A stretch of DNA of 64,000 nucleotides from Lichenibacterium minor (GTDB lineage Bacteria; Pseudomonadota; Alphaproteobacteria; Rhizobiales; Beijerinckiaceae). Positions 37,639 to 48,946 of this stretch are shown one piece after another. How positions within the stretch are numbered: position 1 is the stretch's first letter; each line of letters opens with the position of its first letter. The DNA lies in assembly GCF_004137685.1 (NCBI RefSeq), contig NZ_QYBB01000011.1:62001-126000 (forward strand). The letters are read 5' to 3'. The notes under the pieces are model-generated. The model was not told the DNA's origin. It saw only the letters and a program-made list of their open reading frames with translations, and made no database searches. A program made the position numbers and the translations under genes.

Positions 37639-38952
37639 CTATTCCGCCGCGTTCCGCACCGCCGCGGGGTTGTTGGGGTGGGTCGTCCAGTTGGCGTAGG
37701 GCCGATCGTAATCCATCCCGGTCCGGGGATCTGCGCCCGCCGTGCGGTGCTCCAGCGTGATGCAGTTCTCGACCGGGCAGATCTCGACGCACAGGTTGCA
37801 GCCCACGCAGTCCTCGTCCTTGACCACGAACCTGCGGCGGCCGTCCACCGTCGCCGTGATGGCCTGGTGCGAGGTGTCCTCGCAGGCGATGTGGCATCGC
37901 CCGCAGGAGATGCACAGGTCCTGGTCGATGCGCGCCTTGGCGACGTAGTTGAGGTCGAGGAACTGCCAATCGGTGACGTTGGGCACCGCCATGCCGCGGA
38001 AGTCCTCGATGCCGCGGTAGCCCTTGGCGTCCATCCAGGTGGACAGCCCCGACACCATCTCCTCCACGACCTTGAACCCATAGGTCATCGCGGCCGTGCA
38101 GACCTGCACGGTGCCGGCGCCGAGGGCGATGAACTCGGCGGCGTCGCGCCAGGTGGTGATGCCGCCGATGGCGGAGATCGGCATGCCGCGCGTCGCGGGG
38201 TCGCGGGCGATCTCGCTCGTCATCGACAGCGCGATGGGCTTCACCGCCGGCCCGCAATAGCCGCCGTGCGTGCCCTTGCCGCCGACGTGGGGCGACGGCG
38301 CCATGCGGTCGAGGTCGACCGCCACGATGGAATTGATCGTGTTGATGAGCGACACGGCGTCGGCACCGCCCCGCTTCGCCGCGCGCGCCGGCTGGCGGAT
38401 GTCGGTGATGTTGGGCGTCAGCTTGACGATCACCGGCATGCGGGTGAACGCCTTGCACCAGCGCGCCACCATCTCGATGTATTCGGGCACCTGCCCCACC
38501 GCCGAGCCCATGCCGCGCTCGCTCATGCCGTGCGGGCAACCGAAGTTCAGCTCCACCCCGTCGCAGCCCGTCGCCTCCACGCGCGGCAGGATGCGGCGCC
38601 AGCTGTCCTCGTCGCAGGGCACCATGACGGAGGCCACCAGCGCCCGGTCCGGATGGAGCTTCTTCACCTCGGCCATCTCGCGCAGGTTCACCTCCAGCGG
38701 CCGGTCGGTGATCAGCTCGATGTTGTTGAAGCCCATCAGCCGCCGGTCGGGGCCGTGGATGGCGCCGTAGCGCGGGCCCGACACGTTGACGACGGGAGGG
38801 CCCTCCTCGCCCAGCGTCTTCCACACCACCCCGCCCCAGCCCGCCCGGAAGGCGCGCAGCACGTTGGTCTTGCGGTCGGTGGGCGGCGCGGAAGCGAGCC
38901 AGAACGGGTTCGGCGAACGGATGCCGAGGAAGTCGCTGCGAAGGTCGGCCAT
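37639..38952 (-). CDS. preA: NAD-dependent dihydropyrimidine dehydrogenase subunit PreA
   Basis: 437 residues. An FMN-binding TIM barrel of the dihydroorotate dehydrogenase type (about 1-320) contains GVELNFGCPHGMSERGMGSAVGQ, VKLTPNITDI and AIGGITTWRDAAEFI. A C-terminal ferredoxin domain binds two 4Fe-4S clusters, CISCGRCHIAC and CVGCNLCVEICP. With PreT it reduces uracil and thymine to the dihydro forms, the first step of the reductive pathway. One base separates it from preT. Confidence 0.96.
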   Translation of the reverse strand: MADLRSDFLGIRSPNPFWLASAPPTDRKTNVLRAFRAGWGGVVWKTLGEEGPPVVNVSGPRYGAIHGPDRRLMGFNNIELITDRPLEVNLREMAEVKKLHPDRALVASVMVPCDEDSWRRILPRVEATGCDGVELNFGCPHGMSERGMGSAVGQVPEYIEMVARWCKAFTRMPVIVKLTPNITDIRQPARAAKRGGADAVSLINTINSIVAVDLDRMAPSPHVGGKGTHGGYCGPAVKPIALSMTSEIARDPATRGMPISAIGGITTWRDAAEFIALGAGTVQVCTAAMTYGFKVVEEMVSGLSTWMDAKGYRGIEDFRGMAVPNVTDWQFLDLNYVAKARIDQDLCISCGRCHIACEDTSHQAITATVDGRRRFVVKDEDCVGCNLCVEICPVENCITLEHRTAGADPRTGMDYDRPYANWTTHPNNPAAVRNAAE

Positions 38953-38953
38953 G

Positions 38954-40336
38954 TCAGGCGGCTCCAGGAAGGGCGGTGTCCTGCGCCCGCAGGTGCGCAT
39001 CGATGGCGAGGGCGGCGCGTTTGCCGTCCTCGACGGCGCTGACGGTGAGGTCGGGCCCGCCGGCCACGCAGTCGCCGCCCGCCCACACGCCGGGCAGCGT
39101 GGTGCGGCGGTCGCCGTCGACGCGGATGCGCCCGCCGTCGAGCGCCAGGGTGCCGCCGCCGAGCGCGACGCCGCCCAGCGCATCACCGACAAAGGTTTGG
39201 CCGATGGCGCAGAGCACGAGGTCGGCCGGCATCGCCACCTCCTCGGCCGCGCCGGAACCGGGAAGGCGATGGACGAAGCGCACGGCGGAAACGGCGCCAT
39301 CCCGGTCGTCGAAGCCCGTCGGCGTCATCCAGTGGCGGATCACCACGCCGTCCGTCTTCGCCAGGTCCTGCTCCCAGCGGCTGGCCTTCATGTCGGCCGC
39401 GCCGCGGCGGTAAGCGATCGTCACCTGTTCGGCGCCGAGGCGGCGCGCCTGCACGGCGGCGTCCACCGCCGTCATGCCGCCGCCGATCACCACGACGCGC
39501 CGCCCCACCGGGACGGCGGCCTTGTCCGGCGCCTGGCGCAGGCCCTCGATGAAGCCCAGGGCATCGACCACGTTGCGCCGCCCCCCCATGCCGTCGAGCG
39601 CGTTGACGCCGGCGAGCCCGAGTCCGAGGAACACGGCGTCGTGCCGGTCGCGCAGCGTCGCGAGATCGATGTCCCGCCCCAGGCGGAAGCCGGGCCGCAG
39701 GTCGATGCCGCCGATGCCGAGGATGAAGTCCACCTCGGCCTGGGCGAACCCGGCCGGCGTCTTATAGGCGGCGATGCCGTATTCGTTGAGGCCGCCGGGC
39801 TTGGGCCTGCCGTCGTAGAGCGTCACCGCGTGGCCGAGCATCGCGAGCCTGTGCGCCGCCGCGAGTCCCGACGGCCCGGCGCCCACCACCGCGACGCTGC
39901 GGCCCGACGACGGCGCGCGGGTGAAGGGATGCGTGCCGGCCTCCGCCGAGGCCGCCATCATGGCGTCGGTGGCGTGGCGCTGCAACGAGCCGATGCGCAC
40001 CGGCTTGCCTTCCGCGTGTTCGCGCACGCAGGCCTCCTCGCACAGCTGTTCCGTGGGGCAGACGCGGGCGCACATGCCGCCCATGATGTTCGCCGACAGG
40101 ATGGTGTCGGCGGCGCCGAGCGCGTTGTCCTTGGCGATCTGCCGGATGAAGAGCGGGATGTCGATGCCGGTCGGGCAGCTTCGAACGCAGGGCGCGTCGT
40201 AGCAGAAGTAGCAGCGCTCCGATTCGACGAAGGCCTCGTGGCGCGTCAGCGGCGGGGACAGGTCCGCGAAGTTGCGGGCATAATCATCGGCGGCGAGCCG
40301 CCCGCCCGCAACGCCGTCCGTGGTGATCGACGCCAT
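38954..40336 (-). CDS. preT: NAD-dependent dihydropyrimidine dehydrogenase subunit PreT
   Basis: 460 residues, related to the glutamate synthase small subunit. The N-terminal domain carries iron-sulphur cysteine clusters CYFCYDAPCVRSCP and CARVCPTEQLCEEAC. FAD- and NADH-binding Rossmann motifs are VAVVGAGPSGLAAAHRLA and RVVVIGGGMTAVDAAVQARRLG, and GVWAGGDCV closes the FAD site. It passes electrons from NADH to PreA. GAGAGGT before the ATG fits a ribosome-binding site. A RutR-like palindrome lies 21 bases upstream of the start. Confidence 0.95.
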   Translation of the reverse strand: MASITTDGVAGGRLAADDYARNFADLSPPLTRHEAFVESERCYFCYDAPCVRSCPTGIDIPLFIRQIAKDNALGAADTILSANIMGGMCARVCPTEQLCEEACVREHAEGKPVRIGSLQRHATDAMMAASAEAGTHPFTRAPSSGRSVAVVGAGPSGLAAAHRLAMLGHAVTLYDGRPKPGGLNEYGIAAYKTPAGFAQAEVDFILGIGGIDLRPGFRLGRDIDLATLRDRHDAVFLGLGLAGVNALDGMGGRRNVVDALGFIEGLRQAPDKAAVPVGRRVVVIGGGMTAVDAAVQARRLGAEQVTIAYRRGAADMKASRWEQDLAKTDGVVIRHWMTPTGFDDRDGAVSAVRFVHRLPGSGAAEEVAMPADLVLCAIGQTFVGDALGGVALGGGTLALDGGRIRVDGDRRTTLPGVWAGGDCVAGGPDLTVSAVEDGKRAALAIDAHLRAQDTALPGAA

Positions 40337-40357
40337 CCTGACCTCTCGGGATACGAC

Positions 40358-40373
40358 CTGACCGATTGGTCAA
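40358..40373. promoter_or_regulatory. RutR-like operator upstream of preT
   Basis: On the minus strand the 16 bases read TTGACCAATCGGTCAG and match the RutR consensus TTGACCA-NN-TGGTCAA at 12 of 14 defined positions. The core TGACC-GATT-GGTCA is an exact inverted repeat. It sits 21 bases before the preT ATG, where bound protein would block transcription, and shares the (C/T)GGTCAA half-site with 35002-35017. Confidence 0.7.
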
Positions 40374-40458
40374 GTGTCGGGCCGCGCGAGAGGGCTTGTC
40401 AAGGCGAAGAGATCGGCAGCACAAGACGCCGGAAGCAGCAACGGCCCAGGACTCAGGC

Positions 40459-41370
40459 ATGCCCGACATCATCGCGCTCGGCGAACCCATGGTCGAGCTG
40501 AACCGCCACAAGGGCGCCGAGCATTACGCGGTGAGCTGCGGCGGGGACGTGTCGAACGCCATGGTGGCGGCGGCGCGGTCGGGCGCCTCGTCGGGGATCG
40601 CCACTGCGGTCGGCGACGACGAGTTCGGCCGCACGCTGCTCGCCATGTGGGCGCGCGAGGGGGTCGACGCCGCCCACGTCCGGGTCGACCCGGCGGCCCC
40701 CACGGGGCTCTATTTCGTGTCCCACACCGAAGCGGGCCACGACTTCTCCTACCGGCGCGCCGGCTCGGCGGCGAGCCTCTACGGCTCCGGCGACCTGCCC
40801 CGCGACGCGATCCGGGGCGCCAAGGTGCTGCACGTGTCCGGCATCAGCCAGGCGATCTCGACGCGGGCCGCCGATGCGGTGTTCGACGCCATGGCGGTCG
40901 CCCGCGAAGCCGGCGTCCTCCTGTCCTACGACACCAACATCCGCGTGAAGCTGTGGCCGGTGGCCCGCGCCCGCGCGGTGATCCACGAAGCGATGACGAA
41001 CATCGACATCGCCCTGCCCGGCCTCGACGACGCGCGCCTGCTCGTCGGCGTCGAGGACCCGGACGCCATCGCGGACCGCTACCTGTCCTTCGGGGCGCGC
41101 ATCGTGGCGCTGAAGCTCGGCAGCCAGGGCTGCCTCATCGCCACGGCCGAACAGCGCTTGCGGGTGCCGCCCCACCGCGTCGAGGCCGTCGACGCCACCG
41201 GCGCCGGCGACACGTTCGACGGCGCCTACCTGGCCGAATACCTGCTCACCGGCGACCCGTTCCGCGCCGGGCTCTACGCCAACACGGCTGCCGCCCTGGC
41301 GACGCGGGGCTACGGCGCCGTGGACCCGATGCCGCGCCGCGGCGACGTGCTGGCGGCGCTGGCGGCGTGA
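40459..41370 (+). CDS. PfkB family sugar kinase, 2-keto-3-deoxygluconate kinase-like
   Basis: 303 residues, ribokinase/PfkB fold. GEPMVELN, GGDVSNAMVAAARSG and the catalytic DATGAGDTFDGAYL are the family signatures. The segment GLYFVSHTEAGHDFSYRRAGSAAS is typical of KdgK, which phosphorylates 2-keto-3-deoxygluconate for the Entner-Doudoroff pathway. Divergent from preT; it has no obvious partner gene here, and the sugar specificity rests on the one motif. Confidence 0.85.
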   Translation: MPDIIALGEPMVELNRHKGAEHYAVSCGGDVSNAMVAAARSGASSGIATAVGDDEFGRTLLAMWAREGVDAAHVRVDPAAPTGLYFVSHTEAGHDFSYRRAGSAASLYGSGDLPRDAIRGAKVLHVSGISQAISTRAADAVFDAMAVAREAGVLLSYDTNIRVKLWPVARARAVIHEAMTNIDIALPGLDDARLLVGVEDPDAIADRYLSFGARIVALKLGSQGCLIATAEQRLRVPPHRVEAVDATGAGDTFDGAYLAEYLLTGDPFRAGLYANTAAALATRGYGAVDPMPRRGDVLAALAA

Positions 41371-41462
41371 CGCCGCGTCGGCCCGACACGACGACTCGGG
41401 GAAGCCGCCGTTCCGCCGCGTTTCGCCCGCAGCGTGCCTCTCCAACGATCGAGGACCCTCCG

Positions 41463-42161
41463 ATGCAACGTGCCCCCTTCCCGCGCGCCTTCGCGGCGGC
41501 CTCGTTCGCCGCCCTGCTCTGTGCCGTCACGCCCGCGGCCCGCGCCGCCGAGCCCAACGTCCGCCTTCCCGCCCCGAAGGCCGACCTCGCCGCCAGGGCC
41601 GGCACGCGCAGCGTGGTGCTGGCGGGCGGCTGCTTCTGGGGTTTGCAGGGCATGTTCGAGCACGTGAAGGGCGTCACCCGCGTCGTCGCGGGCTACGCGG
41701 GCGGCGACGCCGCGACCGCGCATTACCGCATCGTCAGCTCCGGCGAGACCGGCCATGCCGAGTCGGTGAAGATCGACTACGATCCCGCCGTGGTGTCATA
41801 CGGGCAGCTGCTGCAGCTGTTCTTCTCGACCGCACACGACGCGTCCCAGGTCGGGGGCCAGGGGCCGGACGAGGGCTCGCAGTACCGCTCGACGATCTTT
41901 GTCGCGGACGCCGCCGAGCGCCGCGTCGCCGCGGGCTACATCGCGGAACTCGGCGCCACGGCGCTGATCCACGGGCCGATCACGACGACGCTGGAGCCCC
42001 TGCGCCGCTTCTACCCGGCCGAGGGCTCCCACCAGGACTACCTGATCCACCACCCGGACAGCCCCTACATCGTGACGAACGACGCCCCCAAGATCGCGGC
42101 GCTGCAGCGGATCTATCCCGAGCTGTACCGTGACAAGCCGGTCGTGTTGGCGTCGGACTAG
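41463..42161 (+). CDS. msrA: Periplasmic peptide methionine sulfoxide reductase A
   Basis: 232 residues. An N-terminal signal peptide (about 1-28, ending AARA) sends it to the periplasm. The catalytic motif is GGCFWG with C57. HYRIVSSGETGHAESVKIDYDP, DEGSQYRST and EGSHQDYL complete the MsrA pattern. There are no other cysteines in the mature protein, so it lacks the resolving cysteines and would need an outside reductant. It repairs oxidised methionine in exported proteins. Confidence 0.93.
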   Translation: MQRAPFPRAFAAASFAALLCAVTPAARAAEPNVRLPAPKADLAARAGTRSVVLAGGCFWGLQGMFEHVKGVTRVVAGYAGGDAATAHYRIVSSGETGHAESVKIDYDPAVVSYGQLLQLFFSTAHDASQVGGQGPDEGSQYRSTIFVADAAERRVAAGYIAELGATALIHGPITTTLEPLRRFYPAEGSHQDYLIHHPDSPYIVTNDAPKIAALQRIYPELYRDKPVVLASD

Positions 42162-42167
42162 AGGCCG

Positions 42168-42770
42168 TCACATCGGGGGCACCAGGCCGTCGACGCCGAC
42201 GATGACCTCGTCGGCCGACAGCGTCCCGTCCGCCGCGGAGGCGGCCGAGATGACCACGTGGGCGCCCGGCGCCAGCATGGATCTCGCTCCGGCCACGAAC
42301 CGGACGACGGGGACGTCCGGCGGGACGTCCAGCACGACCTCGCCCCCGGGATAGGCCAACGTCACCGTGCCGCCGAGGGCGTCGAGGGCGCCCTGATCCA
42401 CCGTGCCGGCCACCGCCACCCCGCCGGGATCGGCGTCCGAGGGGTGTTGACCGGCGCCGGCCCCGCGCAGGTTGCCGGGGAAGATGTGCACCTCGCGGGC
42501 CGTGAGCACGCCGTTGGCATGCCGGGACGCCAAGGCTCCGACGTATCGCCCGGGGGCGACCTCCTCCGGCTTCGCCGCCACGAGCGCGCCGACCCCGTAA
42601 TCCGGGGCGAGCCTGACCGTCACGGTCCGGCCGGCGTCGTCGACGTGCAGGCGATAGCCGTCGAGCGACGTGACGGTGCCGCGGATGCGCCGGCCCGCTT
42701 GGGCCGAAGCCGCACCCGGCAGGAGCACCAGAGCGGCGGCGAGGAGGCTCCAGCGCCGTTTCATCGTCAT
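42168..42770 (-). CDS. Secreted DUF5666-like protein, copy 2 of a tandem pair
   Basis: 200 residues with a signal peptide (to about ASA-Q). The repeat of short beta strands (RIRGTVTSLDGYRLHVDDAGRTVTVRLAP) resembles an OB-like DUF5666 domain. REVHIFPGNLRGAG and the terminal VGVDGLVPPM are shared with the neighbouring gene (KEIHIFPEAMRGSG, VGKDGLVPPM). The two are tandem paralogues 42 bases apart. The function is unknown. The msrA stop on the other strand is six bases away. Confidence 0.75.
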   Translation of the reverse strand: MTMKRRWSLLAAALVLLPGAASAQAGRRIRGTVTSLDGYRLHVDDAGRTVTVRLAPDYGVGALVAAKPEEVAPGRYVGALASRHANGVLTAREVHIFPGNLRGAGAGQHPSDADPGGVAVAGTVDQGALDALGGTVTLAYPGGEVVLDVPPDVPVVRFVAGARSMLAPGAHVVISAASAADGTLSADEVIVGVDGLVPPM

Positions 42771-42812
42771 CTCCTTCCACGGCCGCCGCGATGTCGCGCA
42801 GTCGTTCCCAGT

Positions 42813-43415
42813 TCACATCGGCGGCACGAGCCCGTCCTTGCCGACCGTGACGCGCTCGGCCGTCAACCCGCCGCCTTCGCCGGCCTGCGCCTGCACGATG
42901 ACGTGGGCGCCGGGCGCCAGCATGGCGCGGTCCCCCGGCGCGAACATCACGATGGGCGCGTCCTTCGGCACCGTGATGCTCTTCTCGCCGCCCTTGTAGG
43001 CGACCGTCAGCGTGTCGCCCGCCGCCCCTTTCACCTCGTTGCCCACCGTGCCGTTGGTCATGGTGCTCTGCGGCCCCAGGTCGAAGGCGCGATGGCCCTC
43101 GCCGGAACCCCGCATGGCTTCGGGGAAGATGTGGATCTCCTTGGCCACCAGCGTCCCGTCCGGCTGCGTGTTGGCGGCGGCACCGATGAAACTGCCGGGC
43201 GTCACGTCGCCGAGCTTGGCCGGCACCAGGGCCGTCACGGTGTAGGTCGGCGACAGCGCGATCTGCACGTCGTGGCCCGCCGCGTCGTGGATCCGCAGCG
43301 CCGTGCCGTCGATCGACACCACCGTGCCGCGCAGCCGGGTGGCGCTTTGGGCCATCGCCGCCCCGCCGAGCAGGCACAGGGCCGCCGCGGCCGTCAAAGC
43401 TCGTCTCGTCAGCAT
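42813..43415 (-). CDS. Secreted DUF5666-like protein, copy 1 of a tandem pair
   Basis: 200 residues, signal peptide to about AMA-Q (residue 23). Mature sequence begins RLRGTVVSIDGTALRIHDAAGHDVQIALSP, with KEIHIFPEAMRGSGEGHRAFD in the middle, GGEKSITVPKDAPIVMFAPGDRAMLAPGAHVIV later, and ends VGKDGLVPPM. It has the same length and motif order as the next gene, so the pair arose by duplication. Exported to the periplasm; role unknown. Divergent from mtnA. Confidence 0.75.
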   Translation of the reverse strand: MLTRRALTAAAALCLLGGAAMAQSATRLRGTVVSIDGTALRIHDAAGHDVQIALSPTYTVTALVPAKLGDVTPGSFIGAAANTQPDGTLVAKEIHIFPEAMRGSGEGHRAFDLGPQSTMTNGTVGNEVKGAAGDTLTVAYKGGEKSITVPKDAPIVMFAPGDRAMLAPGAHVIVQAQAGEGGGLTAERVTVGKDGLVPPM

Positions 43416-43507
43416 CGCGAAGTTCTCCCGCGGCGGCGCGCCCGGTTCCCGGTCGCCGCCGATCCCGCTATGGATGGCCCGTTGTCCCGCGACGCAAGGA
43501 ATATCGC

Positions 43508-44617
43508 ATGCGCATCGACGGCCGCGCGTTCCGCACCATCTGGCTCGGTGCCGACGGCGCCTCGGTCGAGGTCATCGACCAGCGCGCCCTGCCCCACCGC
43601 TTCGCGCTCCGCACCCTGCGCGACGCCGGCGACGCCGCCGCCGCCATCGCCGACATGACGGTGCGGGGCGCGCCGCTGATCGGCGCCGCCGGGGCCTACG
43701 GCCTGGCGCTCGCCATGGCGGCCGACCCGTCCGACGCCAACCTGTCGACGGCTCATGGCGCCCTGCTCGTGGCGCGGCCGACCGCCGTCAACCTGCGCTG
43801 GGCGCTCGACCGCATGCGGGCCCGCCTGGCGCCGCTGAAGGCCGGCGAACGCCGGGGCGCGGCCTTCGCCGAGGCCGTCCGGATCGCCGACGAGGATGCC
43901 GGCACCTGCGAGCGGCTGGGGGAACACGGTGCCGCGCTGATCGCCGAAGCCTGGGAGCGCAACGGCCGGTCGCGACCCGTCGACGTGCTGACCCATTGCA
44001 ACGCCGGCTGGCTCGCCGCCGTCGACTGGGGCACCGCGCTGGCGCCGATCTACAAGGCGCATCGCGCGGGCGTGCCGGTCCACGTGTGGGTCGACGAGAC
44101 CCGGCCGCGCAACCAGGGCGCCAGCCTCACCGCCTACGAGCTGCTCGGGGAAGGCGTGCCCCACACCGTCGTGGTCGACAACGTCGGCGGCCACCTGATG
44201 CAGCACGGCCGCGTCGACCTGTGCATCGTCGGAACGGACCGCACCACGCGCACCGGCGACGTGTGCAACAAGGTCGGCACTTACCTGAAGGCCCTGGCGG
44301 CGCACGACAACGGGGTGCCGTTCTACGTGGCGCTGCCGTCCTCCACCGTGGATTGGCGGGTCAGCGACGGCGTGCGCGAGATCCCCATCGAGGAACGCTC
44401 GGCCGACGAGGTGACGTTCGTGTCCGGGGAAACGGCGTCGGGCGCCATCGAAACCGTGCGGGTGGTGCCGCGCGGCAGCGCGGTCAGCAACTACGCCTTC
44501 GACGTCACGCCGGCGCGGCTCGTCACCGGGCTCATCACCGAGCGCGGCGTTTGCGCGGCGTCGGAAGCCGGACTCCTGTCGCTCTTCCCCGGCGAGGAAG
44601 GCGACAAGGCGGCCTGA
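43508..44617 (+). CDS. mtnA: S-methyl-5-thioribose-1-phosphate isomerase
   Basis: 369 residues. It isomerises methylthioribose-1-phosphate to methylthioribulose-1-phosphate in methionine salvage. Family motifs include MTVRGAPLIGAAGAYGLALA, THCNAGWLA with the catalytic Cys, DETRPRNQGA and GTDRTTRTGDVCNKVGTY with the catalytic Asp. Length is typical. No other methionine salvage gene is adjacent, so the pathway must be completed elsewhere. Confidence 0.95.
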   Translation: MRIDGRAFRTIWLGADGASVEVIDQRALPHRFALRTLRDAGDAAAAIADMTVRGAPLIGAAGAYGLALAMAADPSDANLSTAHGALLVARPTAVNLRWALDRMRARLAPLKAGERRGAAFAEAVRIADEDAGTCERLGEHGAALIAEAWERNGRSRPVDVLTHCNAGWLAAVDWGTALAPIYKAHRAGVPVHVWVDETRPRNQGASLTAYELLGEGVPHTVVVDNVGGHLMQHGRVDLCIVGTDRTTRTGDVCNKVGTYLKALAAHDNGVPFYVALPSSTVDWRVSDGVREIPIEERSADEVTFVSGETASGAIETVRVVPRGSAVSNYAFDVTPARLVTGLITERGVCAASEAGLLSLFPGEEGDKAA

Positions 44618-44641
44618 GGCTGGGATCGAGGGGCCCGCGGC

Positions 44642-45934
44642 CTACTGCACCAGCAGCGTGGCGATGCCGAACCCGTCGGTGCCGCAGCGCAGCGGCGTCA
44701 ACCGCAGCCCGGGCCCGTGCGGCGACGCGCAGCCGGCCAGATCCGGCAGGCCGGCGTCCCGCGCCATGTGGCCGGCGTCCAGCGGCAGCAGCCCCGGATG
44801 GGCCTCGACCAGCTTCGCCAAGCGGTCCTCGTTCTCCTCGCGCAACACCGAGCAGGTCACGTAGACGAGGCGGCCGCCCGGCTTCACGCAGGACACGGCG
44901 GTCGCCAGGATCTCGTCCTGCTCCTTGATGCGCTCCTCCAGCGCGCCGGGGCGCAGGCGCCACTTCGCGTCCGGGTTGCGGCGCCACGTGCCTGTGCCGG
45001 TGCAGGGCGCGTCGACGAAGACCACGTCGAACCGTCCTTGCAGGTCGCCGAGCGCCGTCTGGCGCCCCTTCGGGGCTCGCACCTGGACGTTGCGCACGCC
45101 GGCGCGCGCCAAGCGGTCGTAGATCGGCATGAGCCGGCGCCCGTCGAGGTCGGTCGCGAAGATCTGCCCCTTGTTCTCCATCATGGAGGCGAGGGCCAGC
45201 GTCTTGCCGCCGCTCCCGGCGCACAGGTCGAGCACCTGCATGCCGGGCTTCGCCCCGCTGAGCAGCGCCGCCACCTGGCTGCCCTCGTCCTGCACCTCGA
45301 CGAAGCCTTTGACGTAGGCGGGTTCGGCCGCGAGCGCGGGCGCACGGCCGTCCTCGCCGACCGCGATCCGGATGCCGTCGCGCGCGTGTCCCGCCGCTTC
45401 GGGGCGGAGGTGGGCCAGCGACCGCATGGCCTTATCGCGGTCGACCTTCAACCGGTTCGCCCGCAGGTCGACCGGGGCGCGCCGCGCCAGCGCCCGCCCC
45501 TCCTCGACCGCTCCGTCGCCGAAGGCCGCCGCGAAGGAGCCGGCCAGCCATTCCGGGTAGTCGCCGCGGACGTGGTCCGGCGCGCCGTCCAGCGAGCCGG
45601 ACGCGTAGCGCTCCCGCTCTCCGTCGGTGAGCGGCGTCGGCGCGTAGCCTTCGCCGGTGCACAGGGCCGCGACCGCGTCGAGGTCCATGCCGCGCAGCTC
45701 GCGCAGGGCGCCCAGCAGCACCGCCCGGGTCGCGTCGGAGCCCATGACATGGGCGGCCGAACTCTTCACCCGGAGCGAATCGTAGACGAGGCTGCCGATG
45801 GCGGCACGGTCCTTGGAACCGGCGTAGCGATGCGCCGTGCCCCACTCCTTCAGGGCATCGGCGGCGGGGCGCCGTTGTATTTCGATCACATCGAGGATCT
45901 CAATGGCGGCGGAAAGACGGGCACCGGAGTTCAT
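44642..45934 (-). CDS. RsmB/NOP family RNA m5C methyltransferase
   Basis: 430 residues. An N-terminal NusB-like helical region (about 1-120) precedes a Rossmann-fold SAM domain: QVLDLCAGSGGKTLALA (SAM binding), DVVFVDAPCTGTGTWRRNPDAKWR with the PC motif and RLVYVTCSVLREENE with the TC motif, the two catalytic cysteines of m5C methyltransferases. The target is probably 16S rRNA. It lies on the same strand as guaB, the usual neighbour in Hyphomicrobiales, but a small plus-strand gene intervenes. Confidence 0.9.
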   Translation of the reverse strand: MNSGARLSAAIEILDVIEIQRRPAADALKEWGTAHRYAGSKDRAAIGSLVYDSLRVKSSAAHVMGSDATRAVLLGALRELRGMDLDAVAALCTGEGYAPTPLTDGERERYASGSLDGAPDHVRGDYPEWLAGSFAAAFGDGAVEEGRALARRAPVDLRANRLKVDRDKAMRSLAHLRPEAAGHARDGIRIAVGEDGRAPALAAEPAYVKGFVEVQDEGSQVAALLSGAKPGMQVLDLCAGSGGKTLALASMMENKGQIFATDLDGRRLMPIYDRLARAGVRNVQVRAPKGRQTALGDLQGRFDVVFVDAPCTGTGTWRRNPDAKWRLRPGALEERIKEQDEILATAVSCVKPGGRLVYVTCSVLREENEDRLAKLVEAHPGLLPLDAGHMARDAGLPDLAGCASPHGPGLRLTPLRCGTDGFGIATLLVQ

Positions 45935-46030
45935 GCGAGATTCGCCACAATTGAGCCTGGAATGAGAAGAAAACCGGGCGGCGCCGTTCAGCGAACGCGC
46001 CCTCCGATTGCGTAATCAAGGATCATTCGA

Positions 46031-46180
46031 ATGACCCGTATCGTCCGCCAGGCGGCCCTCGCCGCCCTGGCCCTGTCGCTGGCGGCCTGCGCCACCACCC
46101 CGCCGCCCCCGCCCCCGCTGCTGCCGGCGCCCCCGAAGATGCGCCCGGACGCCAAGACGACCCTCGAAAACCACATGTGA
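46031..46180 (+). CDS. Very small proline-rich lipoprotein, 49 residues
   Basis: MTRIVRQAALAALALSLAAC is a lipoprotein signal with lipobox LAAC, cleaved before C20. The remaining 30 residues are TTPPPPPPLLPAPPKMRPDA and a short polar tail. AAGGA lies eight bases before the ATG. A stem-loop terminator follows 48 bases after the stop, which supports a real transcript. No family recognised; the size recalls entericidin-like or anchor lipoproteins. Confidence 0.65.
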   Translation: MTRIVRQAALAALALSLAACATTPPPPPPLLPAPPKMRPDAKTTLENHM

Positions 46181-46227
46181 CCGGGGACGGCGCCCGACGC
46201 GTTCGGGCGCCCGACGGCGACGGAGGG

Positions 46228-46249
46228 GGGCGGCTCGGGCCGCCCTTTT
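46228..46249 (+). terminator. Intrinsic terminator after the small lipoprotein gene
   Basis: Seven-base arms GGGCGGC and GCCGCCC (46228-46234, 46239-46245) with a four-base loop, followed by TTTT. Only the plus strand has the T run, so it serves the lipoprotein gene, not guaB. Confidence 0.65.
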
Positions 46250-46273
46250 CCATGAGGACGATCGCCGCGGCGG

Positions 46274-48946
<2,673 letters not shown>

